DNA of 64,000 nucleotides from the NCBI GenBank assembly GCA_023393015.1, contig JAEWMY010000037.1, forward strand, positions 1 to 64,000. The letters run 5' to 3'. Source of the stretch: Spirochaetota bacterium. GTDB taxonomy: Bacteria > Spirochaetota > Spirochaetia > Treponematales > Treponemataceae. Made by a program: the position numbers and the translations under genes. Positions 1-7,654 of the stretch are shown piece by piece; positions within the stretch are counted from its first letter, which is position 1, and each line of letters opens with the position of its first letter. The notes under the pieces were generated by a model that worked only from the letters and a program-made list of their open reading frames with translations, was not told where the DNA came from and ran no database searches.

Positions 1-215
1 GTAAACGCGTTTGAGCTGCCCTTGTACGGAGAGGGTGTGGGCGCGGAGAGAGGACCCGGGAGCCCAAGGCCAGGAGGGCCGACGGGCGGAGGGGCCGAAC
101 GAAGGTGGAGCCGCGCAGGGACGCGCGGTGGAACTGGTGAAGGCCAGAAGGTGGCGGTATGCGGGATTACTGCCGGTTTGCCCGTGTAGGTGCGTGGGGA
201 CGATTGATTCTTGAG

Positions 216-345
216 AACAAAAATTATGTGACGAACGGAGGAACGACGGAACGAGGAGCTTGCCCGACCGGAGCGACTGGTAAGGAGCGGAGGAAGGGTC
301 TGCGACGAGTGAGGGAGTGACGGAGAGAGACACGTTATTTTTGTT
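216..345. repeat. Long inverted repeat element 1 (about 130 bp)
   Basis: Arms of 15 bp, AACAAAAATTATGTG at 216-230 and CACGTTATTTTTGTT at 331-345, match in inverted orientation at 13 of 15 positions. The 100-base interior is strongly purine biased and has no open frame. Like element 2, it begins with AAC and ends with GTT. Function unknown; it may be a spirochaete intergenic element or a recombination site. Confidence 0.6.
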
Positions 346-431
346 TACTGACGAGAGAGAACTGGGGAAGCGGTAAGGGGGCAGGGCAGCAAGAGGAGCC
401 TTGTGAAGGTAAGCCAATTAGATTTCCTGGG

Positions 432-507
432 AACAATTCCACGCCATGAACGGAGGAGCGGAAGGCCCGAAGGGCTGGAGCGACGGAGAGAATGAGGTGG
501 AATTGTT
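432..507. repeat. Long inverted repeat element 2 (76 bp)
   Basis: Perfect 11-bp arms, AACAATTCCAC at 432-442 and GTGGAATTGTT at 497-507, enclose a GA-rich interior with a small central GCCC/GGGC hairpin near 463-474. Its architecture parallels element 1: AAC start, GTT end, A/T-rich arms and purine-rich inside. No coding content. Confidence 0.6.
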
Positions 508-595
508 AACCCTTGAGTACCCTGAAAAATGCAACTATGAGAAAAAAAACTGAGAAAAATAGGTGTTTTTTTTGATTCTTAGGAGGTTTTAAGTG

Positions 596-624
596 TTGCA
601 CATTTCCTTATTATTCAATAAAAT
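596..624 (+). promoter_or_regulatory. Promoter of tRNA-Cys
   Basis: TTGCAC (596-601) and TAAAAT (619-624) are separated by exactly 17 bases. The predicted start, near 631, lies about 24 bases before the tRNA. The region is A/T rich against a GC-rich background. Confidence 0.7.
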
Positions 625-654
625 AACTCATAGTGAATCAATAGAAAACCTATT

Positions 655-726
655 GGCGCCATACCCAAGCGGTAAGGGAGAGGTCTGCAAAACCTTTATG
701 CATCAGTTCGATTCTGATCGGCGCCT
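655..726 (+). tRNA. tRNA-Cys (GCA)
   Basis: A full cloverleaf can be drawn: acceptor GGCGCC pairing with GGCGCC at the 3' end, D arm CCC/GGG, anticodon stem GAGGT/ACCTT with loop CTGCAAA (anticodon GCA), and T arm ATCAG-TTCGATT-CTGAT. The discriminator base is U73, as usual for tRNA-Cys. CCA is not encoded. Position 7 of the acceptor is an A-C mismatch. It has its own promoter and a terminator immediately downstream, so it is a single-gene unit. Confidence 0.93.
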
Positions 727-767
727 GAAAAGAAAAAGCCCACCTTTAGGTGGGTTTTTTCTTTTCA
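725..767 (+). terminator. Rho-independent terminator after tRNA-Cys
   Basis: A long hairpin with stem core GCCCACC/GGTGGG and flanking A-rich and T-rich arms (CTGAAAAG against CTTTTCAG) starts at the tRNA 3' end. Its symmetry means it can also stop minus-strand transcription arriving from the arsR-type gene. Confidence 0.85.
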
Positions 768-868
768 GGGACAGGCTCCGAACATCAACCTTTGGAAGGG
801 GAAGTCTCCCCTTGCGGTCGGGCCTCCTCGCGCGCTCCGCGCCCTGCGGGGTCCCGCCCTATCCCCTC

Positions 869-1183
869 TCACGAGCCGAGGCGCTTTTTCCTTTCCGCGA
901 GGACGGCGAGGTAGCTGCATTTTCCCATGTCGTTCACGCACGGGACGACGAGGGTATAGATAACTTGCGTTCCTTTTTTTTCCATTTCGATAAGTCCGAT
1001 ATCGTGGAGCAACGAGAGGTGCTTTGACGCGACCGACTTGTTGAGGCCGAGGGACGAGGCGAGGTCGCACACGCACCAGGGTTTATCCGCGAGTTTTTCG
1101 AGCATGGCGAGCCGGTCCGGGTGTCCGATCGCCTTGAATAATTCGGCGGTCATGGCGAGTCTTTTCCTGTCGGATTCCTTCAT
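869..1183 (-). CDS. ArsR-family transcriptional repressor
   Basis: A 104-residue winged-helix protein of the ArsR/SmtB family. The N-terminal half carries the typical FKAIGHPDRLAMLEKL helix, then the recognition region around LGLNKSVASKHLSLLHDIGLI and a beta-wing with KKGTQVIYTL. Cysteines CVCDL near residue 40 lie where arsenic or metal sensors of the family often bind ligand, and two more (CVNDMGKC) sit near the C terminus. It is divergent from the thioredoxin-like and permease genes, and an 18-bp GTTTC-N8-GAAAC palindrome overlaps its own promoter and recurs at two nearby promoters, so it is the likely local repressor. No Shine-Dalgarno precedes the ATG: the -10 box ends 6 bases before it, suggesting a leaderless message. 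Whether the inducer is arsenite, antimonite or another thiol-reactive metal cannot be read from sequence. Confidence 0.9.
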   Translation of the reverse strand: MKESDRKRLAMTAELFKAIGHPDRLAMLEKLADKPWCVCDLASSLGLNKSVASKHLSLLHDIGLIEMEKKGTQVIYTLVVPCVNDMGKCSYLAVLAERKKRLGS

Positions 1184-1189
1184 GCGTTC

Positions 1190-1218
1190 ATTGTTTCAAA
1201 GTTGGGAAACTTTGTCAA
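1190..1218 (-). promoter_or_regulatory. arsR-type promoter with operator A
   Basis: Read on the minus strand: TTGACA (1218-1213), 17-base spacer, AACAAT (1195-1190), then 6 bases to the ATG at 1183. The 18-bp operator GTTTC-N8-GAAAC occupies 1193-1210 and overlaps spacer and -10 box, the position expected for autorepression. Confidence 0.75.
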
Positions 1219-1246
1219 GAAATTCCTCGCCCGCAGCGGTTTGTGC

Positions 1247-1282
1247 TTGACAATTACTGCAATGTTTCCAATAATGGAAACA
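1247..1282 (+). promoter_or_regulatory. Promoter and operator B of the thioredoxin-permease operon
   Basis: TTGACA (1247-1252), 17-base spacer, AATAAT (1270-1275). A perfect palindrome TGTTTCCA-ATAA-TGGAAACA at 1263-1282 covers the -10 box. It shares the GTTTC-N8-GAAAC pattern with sites at 1193 and 3292. Confidence 0.8.
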
Positions 1283-1297
1283 CGAGGAGTCGATTCG

Positions 1298-1525
1298 ATG
1301 AAAATACAGATTCTGGGGGCCGGATGCCTGAAATGCAGACAGCTTGAGGCAAACGCCCGCGAGGCGGTCGCTTCGAAAGGCGTCGTCGCCGACATCGAGA
1401 AGATTACCGACATCGACCGGATCATGGAAATGGGCGTCATGATGACCCCCGCCCTCGTCATCGACGGCGAGGTGCGGAGCGTCGGCAAGGTTCTTACGCC
1501 CGATCAGATCGCGGCGCAATTGTAA
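1298..1525 (+). CDS. Small thioredoxin-like CxxC protein (redox-active disulfide family)
   Basis: A 75-residue thioredoxin-fold protein with a CLKC active site at residues 10-13 (GAGCLKCRQLEANA) and the cis-proline segment GVMMTPALVIDG. This compact family (often named redox-active disulfide protein 2) commonly sits beside DUF318/COG0701 permeases and ArsR regulators. The start at 1298 is chosen because GAGGAG lies 8 bases upstream; an earlier in-frame start would place the operator inside the gene. It is 10 bases from the permease gene, so co-transcribed. Likely role is thiol redox work tied to the permease, for example delivery or reduction of a thiol-bound metalloid; this is inference. Confidence 0.88.
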   Translation: MKIQILGAGCLKCRQLEANAREAVASKGVVADIEKITDIDRIMEMGVMMTPALVIDGEVRSVGKVLTPDQIAAQL

Positions 1526-1535
1526 GGATCGGGAA

Positions 1536-2720
1536 ATGGCAAGGAAAGAGTTTAGTCCCAACGCGGTAGTGGCGGGTCTCGCGGCGGTATTCGTCGGGAT
1601 CTACTTCATACCGTGGGACGCCCCGCGCGTTACGACCGGAATTCTGGAAGGTTTCGCGATGCTCGGCGAGTACGCGCGTCAGCACGTCCTCCTTTGCCTC
1701 GTTCCGGCGATGTTCATCGCGGGCGCGATCGGCGTGTTTCTCAACCAGCAGGCGGTCATGAAATACCTCGGGCCGAAGGCGCCGAAGCCGGTGGCTTACG
1801 CGGTCGCATCCGTTTCGGGAGCGATACTCGCCGTGTGTTCCTGTACGGTGCTTCCCCTATTCAAGGGAATCTACAAGAAAGGCGCGGGGATCGGTCCGGC
1901 GATCAGCTTCCTTTATTCGGGACCGGCGATCAGCGTTATCGCCATCACGATGTCGTTCCGGGTGTTCGGCTGGAAGCTCGGCGTCGCGCGCACGATCGGA
2001 GCGATCAGTTTCGCATGTCTTATCGGCCTGTTCATGCAGCTGATTTTCCGCAAGGAGGACGAGGCGCGGCTCGCCGACGAGCGCCTTTTCAAGACGCCCC
2101 TTGACGAAGGCGGCAGAAAGCTCCTGCAAACGCTCGTTCACATCGGTTCGATGATCGGTATCCTCGTATTCGCGAATTGGGCGTCTTCCGACGGAAGCTC
2201 GTCCGCCTGGGACGCGATTCATCGCGTAAAATACGCGATCACCGCCGCGTTCGCCCTCGTTCTCGCCTACGCGACCGTTCACTGGTTTAGGAAGCGCGAG
2301 CTTGCCGAGTGGGGAGGAGCGACGCGTGACTTCGCCCTTCAGATCCTGCCGCTTCTATTCGGAGGCGTTCTCGTGTCGGGTTTCCTGCTCGGCCGGCCCG
2401 GCCGCGAAGCCCTGATCCCGAACTCCTGGGTCGCGGGTCTCGTCGGCGGCAATTCGCTATTCGCGAATTTCGTCGCGGCGGTCTCGGGCGCCTTCATGTA
2501 CTTCGCGACGCTCACCGAGGTGCCGATCGTGCAGGGCTTGCTCGGCAGCGGTATGGGACAAGGCCCGGCGCTCGCGCTTCTCCTCGCGGGCCCGAGCCTT
2601 TCGCTGCCATCGATGCTCGTTATCGGCGGTGAGCTGGGATTCAGGAAAACGGCCGTTTACGTCTTTTTGGTCGTCGCGATGTCGACGCTCGCGGGTATAT
2701 TGTTCGGATCGCTGTTTTGA
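1536..2720 (+). CDS. ArsP/DUF318-type permease
   Basis: A 394-residue polytopic membrane protein of the COG0701 permease family, which includes ArsP exporters of trivalent organoarsenicals. It shows roughly eight to ten hydrophobic segments in two related halves, separated by a charged cytoplasmic loop near residues 170-200 (FRKEDEARLADERLFK). The conserved CSCTVLPLF motif lies near residue 107, followed by the GxGIGPAISFLYSGPAIS stretch; the second half has LAGPSLSLPSML. Cysteines in the first motif are the probable metalloid-thiol site. It follows the CxxC thioredoxin-like gene in the same operon under operator B. Export of an arsenical or another thiol-reactive toxic compound is the best guess; substrate is not proven. 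Confidence 0.85.
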   Translation: MARKEFSPNAVVAGLAAVFVGIYFIPWDAPRVTTGILEGFAMLGEYARQHVLLCLVPAMFIAGAIGVFLNQQAVMKYLGPKAPKPVAYAVASVSGAILAVCSCTVLPLFKGIYKKGAGIGPAISFLYSGPAISVIAITMSFRVFGWKLGVARTIGAISFACLIGLFMQLIFRKEDEARLADERLFKTPLDEGGRKLLQTLVHIGSMIGILVFANWASSDGSSSAWDAIHRVKYAITAAFALVLAYATVHWFRKRELAEWGGATRDFALQILPLLFGGVLVSGFLLGRPGREALIPNSWVAGLVGGNSLFANFVAAVSGAFMYFATLTEVPIVQGLLGSGMGQGPALALLLAGPSLSLPSMLVIGGELGFRKTAVYVFLVVAMSTLAGILFGSLF

Positions 2721-2744
2721 GCTCGTCTTGCCGCGTTTGCGGCA

Positions 2745-3170
2745 TTACTTCGACTCGACGAACTCCCGTACTTTTTCCAGAATCGCGTCGCGGATAGGGC
2801 GTATACCGGCGAGTTTTTCCTCGTCGGTGCCCTGGATGGCCGAGGGATCGGGCAAGCCCCAGTGCAGGCGAACGTGCTTTCCGGGGAACATGGGACAGCG
2901 TTCCGCGTTGGATTCGTCGCAGACGGTGATCACGTAATCGAAGTGCTCGCCGCGGTCGACGAAGTCCCGAGCCCTTTTCGCGTAGTGGCCTTCAAGGCTG
3001 ACGCCTACTTCCTCCATCGCCTTAACGACGAGCGGATTGAGCGTTCCGGCTTCGATACCGGCGCTCGCGACCTCGAACCGCTCCCCGGCGATGTGCCTGA
3101 GAAAACCCTCTCCCATCTGGCTTCTGCCCGAGTTGTGGATGCAGATGAACATGACGCTTTTTTTTTCCAT
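2745..3170 (-). CDS. arsC: Arsenate reductase, low-molecular-weight phosphatase type
   Basis: A 141-residue LMW-PTPase-fold arsenate reductase, which reduces arsenate to arsenite for export using thioredoxin. The P-loop is CIHNSGRS (catalytic Cys10, Arg16), with the relay cysteine segment CDESNAERCPMFPG near residues 82-95 and the acid-loop HWGLPDPS. Start at 3170 has GGAGG nearby on the minus strand. It converges on the permease gene, with only a small GCCGC/GCGGC hairpin between stops, and shares its upstream region with the split permease. Which of the two dyads in that region controls it is uncertain. Confidence 0.92.
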   Translation of the reverse strand: MEKKSVMFICIHNSGRSQMGEGFLRHIAGERFEVASAGIEAGTLNPLVVKAMEEVGVSLEGHYAKRARDFVDRGEHFDYVITVCDESNAERCPMFPGKHVRLHWGLPDPSAIQGTDEEKLAGIRPIRDAILEKVREFVESK

Positions 3171-3219
3171 GGATCAACCTCCGCGTGTCTCGAACTGACG
3201 TTTTTTTTATGAGAGTAAA

Positions 3220-3232
3220 GTGACATAGTCAC
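3220..3232. promoter_or_regulatory. GTGAC-ATA-GTCAC palindrome upstream of arsC
   Basis: A perfect 5-bp inverted repeat with a 3-base centre lies about 50 bases before arsC. On the minus strand it overlaps a candidate TTGTGA-N17-CATAAA promoter. It differs from the GTTTC-type operators, so a second regulator may act on arsC. Confidence 0.35.
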
Positions 3233-3274
3233 AAACGAAGATACTCGACAAGCAGCCTGATTTCAAGCGTTCCC

Positions 3275-3309
3275 TTGACGCGTCCTTTAAAGTTTCCGAT
3301 ACTAGAAAC
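3275..3309 (+). promoter_or_regulatory. Promoter and operator C of the split permease
   Basis: TTGACG (3275-3280), 17-base spacer, GATACT (3298-3303). The operator GTTTCCGATACTAGAAAC at 3292-3309 matches operator B at 15 of 18 positions and covers the -10 box in the same register. Confidence 0.78.
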
Positions 3310-3321
3310 AAAGGACGGTAT

Positions 3322-3804
3322 ATGGATACGCTGGTAATGTACGTCGTCGTTGTCGTTTTGTTCGGATTGTCTTTTCTGAAGGATCGCGCCAAGACCAAGG
3401 CCGCCTTCCTCAAGGGTCTCAAGGCGGTAGAGGGAATATTGCCGCAACTCGTTGCCGTGCTGCTGTTGATCGCGGTCATGCTAGCCGCCTTCGACGCGGA
3501 GACGATTACGCGCTTTATCGGCGCGGGCACGGGAGCGGTCGGCGTCGCGATAGCTACAGCGCTCGGCGCGATTACGCTGATACCCGGCTTCGTGGCCTTT
3601 CCCCTCGCGGGCGAACTCTTGCGGAACGGCGCGGGCGTGACGCAGATAGCCGCCTTCGTTTCCTCGCTCATGATGGTGGGAGTCATAACGCTTCCGATGG
3701 AAATTTCGGTTTTCGGCAAGCGAGCGGCGATAGCGCGAAACGCACTCGCCCTCGCTTTTTCCGTGCTCGCCGCGATCTTCGTGGCGTGGGCGGTGTCGCT
3801 ATGA
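3322..3804 (+). CDS. Split COG0701-type permease, subunit A
   Basis: A 160-residue membrane protein with about four hydrophobic segments, corresponding to one half of a DUF318/COG0701 permease. A short cytoplasmic stretch (KDRAKTKAAFLKGLKAVEG) separates the first segment from the rest; the conserved small-residue region GAITLIPGFVAFPLAGEL lies near residue 95. It lacks the cysteine pair of the full-length permease upstream. Its stop overlaps the ATG of subunit B by four bases, so the two are translationally coupled and probably form one transporter. Controlled by operator C. Substrate unknown, probably a metalloid or thiol-linked compound. Confidence 0.8.
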   Translation: MDTLVMYVVVVVLFGLSFLKDRAKTKAAFLKGLKAVEGILPQLVAVLLLIAVMLAAFDAETITRFIGAGTGAVGVAIATALGAITLIPGFVAFPLAGELLRNGAGVTQIAAFVSSLMMVGVITLPMEISVFGKRAAIARNALALAFSVLAAIFVAWAVSL

Positions 3805-4334
3805 AGGCCGCGAACGTTCTTAAACGGTACCGCGCCGCGCTTGTAGCACTCGCCGTACTTGTCGCCTTCGCGATCGCCTTTCCCGAACTCGCGCCGAAGG
3901 CGGGCGAGTCCCTGCTAGGCCAGGCACGGACGATGTTTTTCGTGATACCGCCCATCTTCCTTTTGCTCGGCCTTCTGGACGTATGGGTACCCCGCGAGAC
4001 CATGATGAAGTACATGGGGCAGGGGTCCGGGATACTAGGTACGGTACTTTCCTTCCTGCTCGGGTCGGCCGCGGCCGGTCCCCTGTACGGGGCCTTTCCC
4101 GTCGCGACCGTGCTTATGAAAAAGGGCGCGAGCTTCACCAATATTCTTGTTTTTATCGGCGCATGGTCCACGACGAAGATACCGATGCTCCTCTTCGAGA
4201 TGAACGCCCTCGGCCGCCGATTCGCGCTTTCCAGGCTCGCGATCGACATCGTCGGAATCGTGCTGATCGCCTTCGCGCTCAAGACCATTATCCCCAAAAA
4301 GGAAATCGAGGAGATGTACGCGAACTCCCGATAA
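3801..4334 (+). CDS. Split COG0701-type permease, subunit B
   Basis: A 177-residue membrane protein with four to five hydrophobic segments, the second half of the split permease. Family features are the LGSAAAGPLYGAFPVATVLM stretch and the following GAWSTTKIPMLLFE segment. Start at 3801 (ATGA overlap with the stop of subunit A) is preferred to an upstream GTG at 3786 that would extend further into subunit A. The C terminus ends in a charged tail KKEIEEMYANSR. Likely pairs with subunit A. Confidence 0.8.
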   Translation: MKAANVLKRYRAALVALAVLVAFAIAFPELAPKAGESLLGQARTMFFVIPPIFLLLGLLDVWVPRETMMKYMGQGSGILGTVLSFLLGSAAAGPLYGAFPVATVLMKKGASFTNILVFIGAWSTTKIPMLLFEMNALGRRFALSRLAIDIVGIVLIAFALKTIIPKKEIEEMYANSR

Positions 4335-4458
4335 AAGTGGTTCGCGAAAGTCGCGTTCAAGTGGTACTCCCGCGCGACAAGCCGCCCTGCTATCATTCGC
4401 GTATCACGAAACGGCGCGACGCATCGGTTGACGGCGCGCGTAACACGAGAGGTACGGA

Positions 4459-5463
4459 ATGACCATGAAACGAACACTGGGGAAAAGCGGGATAGAAGTC
4501 AGCGCGATGGGCCTTGGTTGTTGGGCTATCGGCGGACCCTGGAATTTTTGCGGAGGGCCTGCGGGGTGGGGCGCCGTAGACGACGCGGAATCCGAACGGG
4601 CCATACGCCTGGCCATCGATTTGGGCGTGACCTTTTTCGACACGGCCGCGAACTACGGGTGCGGGCACAGCGAACGCGTGCTCGGAGCCGCGATCCGCGG
4701 CAAGCGCGACAGGGTAGTGATATCGACGAAATTCGGATACGCGGTGGACGAACGGGCCAAGGAAGTCACGCTGTATCCCCCCGACGAGGGCGATTCCGAC
4801 GTCGCTCCGCGCGTGCGGGAAGACGTCGAACGGTCCCTTCGCCGTCTCGGCGTGGATTGCATCGACGTGTGTCTCCTCCACGTCGGCGGCCTTTCGACGG
4901 AGCGCGCCCTCGCGGTACGCCACGAGCTTGACGGCCTTGTCGCCGCGGGCAAGATCAGGACCTACGGCTGGAGTACCGACCGGCTCGACGCCGTCGAGGC
5001 CTTCTCCTCGTCCGGTAATTGCGCCGTCGTTCAACAACAGTTCAGCGTCTTCGACGGAAACGACGACTTGCTCAGGTATTGCGAGCGCGGGAACCTCGCG
5101 AGCATGAACCGGGGGCCGTTGGCGATGGGCTTGCTCACGGGAAAGTTCTCGCCCGATACTTCGTTCTCGAGCGACGATTTCCGACAGAAGGTATCCTGGC
5201 ATCCGGGGTACGAGAACGGCAAGCCGAGGAAGGCCTGGCTCGACGCCCTCGCGAGCGTCCGGGAGATACTCGCCTCGGACGGGCGGACCCTCGCGCAGGG
5301 AGCGCTCGCGTGGCTCTGGGCGCGGAGCCCGAACGCGATACCGATCCCCGGTTTCCGGAACGAACGGCAAGCCGAGGAAAACGCGCGCGCGATGGAGAAG
5401 GGGCCGCTCTCGAAGGCTCAGATGGACGAGATCGCGCGCCTGCGGGCGGCGGCGTCACTATAG
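4459..5463 (+). CDS. Aldo/keto reductase
   Basis: A 334-residue NAD(P)H-dependent aldo/keto reductase with the complete catalytic tetrad Asp61 (FFDTAANYG), Tyr66, Lys91 (ISTKFGY) and His141 (CLLHVGG). It begins with the beta-hairpin MKRTLGKSGIEVS typical of the YghZ/YajO-like branch and ends with the nucleotide-phosphate region IPIPGFRNERQAEENARA. It probably reduces a small aldehyde or ketone in the cytoplasm; substrate cannot be assigned. Its stop codon shares the six bases CTATAG with the stop of the convergent chemoreceptor gene. A TATCAT box at 4391-4396 is a possible -10 element but no good -35 is seen. Confidence 0.9.
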   Translation: MTMKRTLGKSGIEVSAMGLGCWAIGGPWNFCGGPAGWGAVDDAESERAIRLAIDLGVTFFDTAANYGCGHSERVLGAAIRGKRDRVVISTKFGYAVDERAKEVTLYPPDEGDSDVAPRVREDVERSLRRLGVDCIDVCLLHVGGLSTERALAVRHELDGLVAAGKIRTYGWSTDRLDAVEAFSSSGNCAVVQQQFSVFDGNDDLLRYCERGNLASMNRGPLAMGLLTGKFSPDTSFSSDDFRQKVSWHPGYENGKPRKAWLDALASVREILASDGRTLAQGALAWLWARSPNAIPIPGFRNERQAEENARAMEKGPLSKAQMDEIARLRAAASL

Positions 5464-7515
5464 GGAAAGTCCCGCGAGGGTGTTCTCGAGGGCCTTCGCC
5501 GCCGCGAGGTTGCGGTCGGCGACGGCCCTGACCGCCCCGAAGGATTCGCCCATCGCTTTCATCGCGTCGGCCTGGGCGCGTGAGGATTCGGCGAGGGCGG
5601 AGAGCCGCTCGAGGGCGAGCGTGAGGGTCCGCTCCATCTCGCGCGTCCTGCCGTCCTGCTCGTCCATCCTCGAACGGATGGTCTCGCCCGCGAGGCGAAG
5701 GAGCTCGATGGACTTCTCGACGTCCTCGGTTCCCTTTCCCTGTTCGCGCATCGCGGAGGCGATCTCGCTCGATATCGAGGCGGCCTGCGATATTCCCTCG
5801 GAGAGCCCCGAAAGCGAGGCTCCCGAAACCTTCGAGGTTTCGACGCCTCGGCGGACGCGATCGGTCATGACGGAAAGGAGGTCCTTGATGGCCTTCGTCT
5901 CGCGCGTCGCGTTGCCCGCGAGCTTTCTGACCTCGTCCGCGACGACGGCGAAACCCGCGCCCGAGGAGCCCGCGTGCGCGGCCTCGATCGCGGCGTTCAT
6001 GGCGAGGAGGTTGGTATCCCCGGAAATCTTCGAAAGCGATCGAAGCACGCGGAGCACCCCCTCGGCGGAGGTCTCGATTTCGTCGATGGCGGCTCCCGTC
6101 TCGACGACGGCCTTCGCGCCTTCCTCGCCCCTCCTCGAAAGTTCCTCGGTAAGGGCGCCCGACCGCGAGGTCATCGTCTCGACCGAGCGGATGTTCGCGG
6201 ACATCTCCTCCATCGCCGCGGCCGTTGTGTCCGCGAATAACCGCTGTTCCTCGATGGCCTTCCCGACGGATTCCGCCGCTTCCCTGAACGACTCGAGCGC
6301 CTTAGTGAGCTCGCGCGACGAATCGGCCTCCGTGACGAGGGATTCCGCGAGCGAGACGACGTTCTTTCCGGCGGTTTCCGACGCCTCCTCGGCGTCGCGG
6401 AGCGTCGCGTCGATGGCCTTGGCGACCTCGCGTGTCTCGAGGGCGGCGGAGGTGATGCGCACGGCCATATCGTGGAAGCGCGAAAGGAGGCGGTTGACGA
6501 GCTCGGTCTGCTCTCCGTACTCGTCGAGCGAACGGATCACGAGCCGCTTCCTCAGGTCTCCCTTTCCGTCGAGGACGTCGCGGAGCCGGTCGCGCATCGC
6601 CTTCATTTGCTCGCGAACCTCGTAGGCGGTCGTCGCGTGTATGAGCGCGGCAATGGCGAGCATGAAAAAGGCGTGGAGAAGGAACGATGTCCACCGCATG
6701 CGGTACGAGTGTCCCGGTACCGTCCAGGGAATCGGGACTTCCGCGGCGTCGTAGCGGGCTCGCGAGCGGACGCTCGGAAGGACGGAAGGTATGCCGTCGC
6801 GGAACCGACGCGCGGCCTCGTCGGCGCCGATCTCGCCGTTGATTTGCGCGCTCATCGTCTCGATTGCGAGCGTGTTGTACTTGTCCGCCATGTCGAGGTT
6901 GAATTCCATGAAAGAGAGCGCGTACACGACGACCGTCATCCCGACGAGTACCTGACGCTTCGCGCGCGACATCTCCCGCTTGCGGTTTCCCATTTCCCTG
7001 AGCTGAAGGCGGTCTCGAAGCTCGCCGAAGGCGACGTTTGAGAGGGCCGCCTGGCTCGAGGCGTACATGACGCTCGCCGACACGTTCGACACGAGTATGA
7101 GAAGCCTGAAGGGGGTCAGGAGCCCGGAAGGGCTGTCCTCGATGATCACCAGGATGACGTACCCGAGCACGAAGCCGACGGCGTTGAGCACGTAAAGGAC
7201 GCGAGAGAATCCGAGCATCCTCAAGCGCGTCCTTTCAGCTTCCTTCGCGTCGATCCGCTCTCCGGCGCGAAGCCGGTCGAGCGTCTTCTCGAGCGGTCGG
7301 GCGAACAGGTAGAGGAGTCCTCCGCAAAGGACCATGGGCGGCAGGACGTAGACCGCGATGAATCCCATGACGTAGCCGGGAAGGTCGACAAGCGTCGATA
7401 TCCCGAGTATCGCGTTGTCGCGGAAATAGGCGATAACTTGCATCAGTACGTAGATCGTGAGGATCATTCCAATCGAATACAGGATGACCCTGAGTGCCAG
7501 GCGGTTTTTACCCAT
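5458..7515 (-). CDS. Methyl-accepting chemotaxis protein with multi-span membrane domain
   Basis: A 685-residue chemoreceptor. The N-terminal third has about six hydrophobic spans (near residues 10-31, 46-70, 104-127, 132-150, 190-208 and 275-295) with a small external loop at about 208-270, not the usual two-span ligand domain. A HAMP-like linker follows near 295-350, then a long coiled coil with the signalling hairpin NLLAMNAAIEAAHAGSSGAG and VVADEVRKLAGNA around residues 505-540. It should couple to CheW/CheA and steer flagellar motion. No ligand can be named. A TATACT box read on the minus strand at about 7566-7561 may be the -10 element. Confidence 0.92.
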   Translation of the reverse strand: MGKNRLALRVILYSIGMILTIYVLMQVIAYFRDNAILGISTLVDLPGYVMGFIAVYVLPPMVLCGGLLYLFARPLEKTLDRLRAGERIDAKEAERTRLRMLGFSRVLYVLNAVGFVLGYVILVIIEDSPSGLLTPFRLLILVSNVSASVMYASSQAALSNVAFGELRDRLQLREMGNRKREMSRAKRQVLVGMTVVVYALSFMEFNLDMADKYNTLAIETMSAQINGEIGADEAARRFRDGIPSVLPSVRSRARYDAAEVPIPWTVPGHSYRMRWTSFLLHAFFMLAIAALIHATTAYEVREQMKAMRDRLRDVLDGKGDLRKRLVIRSLDEYGEQTELVNRLLSRFHDMAVRITSAALETREVAKAIDATLRDAEEASETAGKNVVSLAESLVTEADSSRELTKALESFREAAESVGKAIEEQRLFADTTAAAMEEMSANIRSVETMTSRSGALTEELSRRGEEGAKAVVETGAAIDEIETSAEGVLRVLRSLSKISGDTNLLAMNAAIEAAHAGSSGAGFAVVADEVRKLAGNATRETKAIKDLLSVMTDRVRRGVETSKVSGASLSGLSEGISQAASISSEIASAMREQGKGTEDVEKSIELLRLAGETIRSRMDEQDGRTREMERTLTLALERLSALAESSRAQADAMKAMGESFGAVRAVADRNLAAAKALENTLAGLSL

Positions 7516-7654
7516 TATCGTATCCTTACGCGCGCGGTGCGTTTCCTGTGGTGCGTGCTAAGTATAGCAGATGGCGCGCCGTTTTGGCACGTAAAGATTT
7601 CGCGTTTCGCCCAGAAAGACGAAATCGCGAAGTGTGTCGTAAGGACGGATGACG

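Larger units (their letters stand above)
1..595. other. Gene-free stretch with GA-rich inverted repeats
   Basis: No credible coding region is seen. The plus strand is unusually rich in purines, with many degenerate GGAG, GACGGAG and GAACGGAG words, and it contains two separate long inverted repeats (listed on their own). The last 70 bases become A/T rich and lead into the tRNA-Cys promoter. A start-of-window segment at 1-20 loosely resembles the flank after 505, so a third element may end at the left edge. The one open frame here (11-214) has no ribosome site and a low-complexity translation. Confidence 0.7.

Noticed and set aside
11..214. Small open frame of 67 codons at the left edge
   Set aside because: No ribosome site, arginine/glycine-rich low-complexity translation, in a GA-rich non-coding region.
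216..507. Possible integron attC sites
   Set aside because: The AAC...GTT ends are suggestive, but the 7-bp core boxes do not fit GTTRRRY/RYYYAAC and there is no cassette gene between the elements. Kept only as inverted repeats.
593..1027. Open frame of 144 codons with an AGGAGG just upstream
   Set aside because: It runs straight through the tRNA-Cys and its terminator, and the apparent ribosome site overlaps the tRNA promoter. The translation matches nothing.
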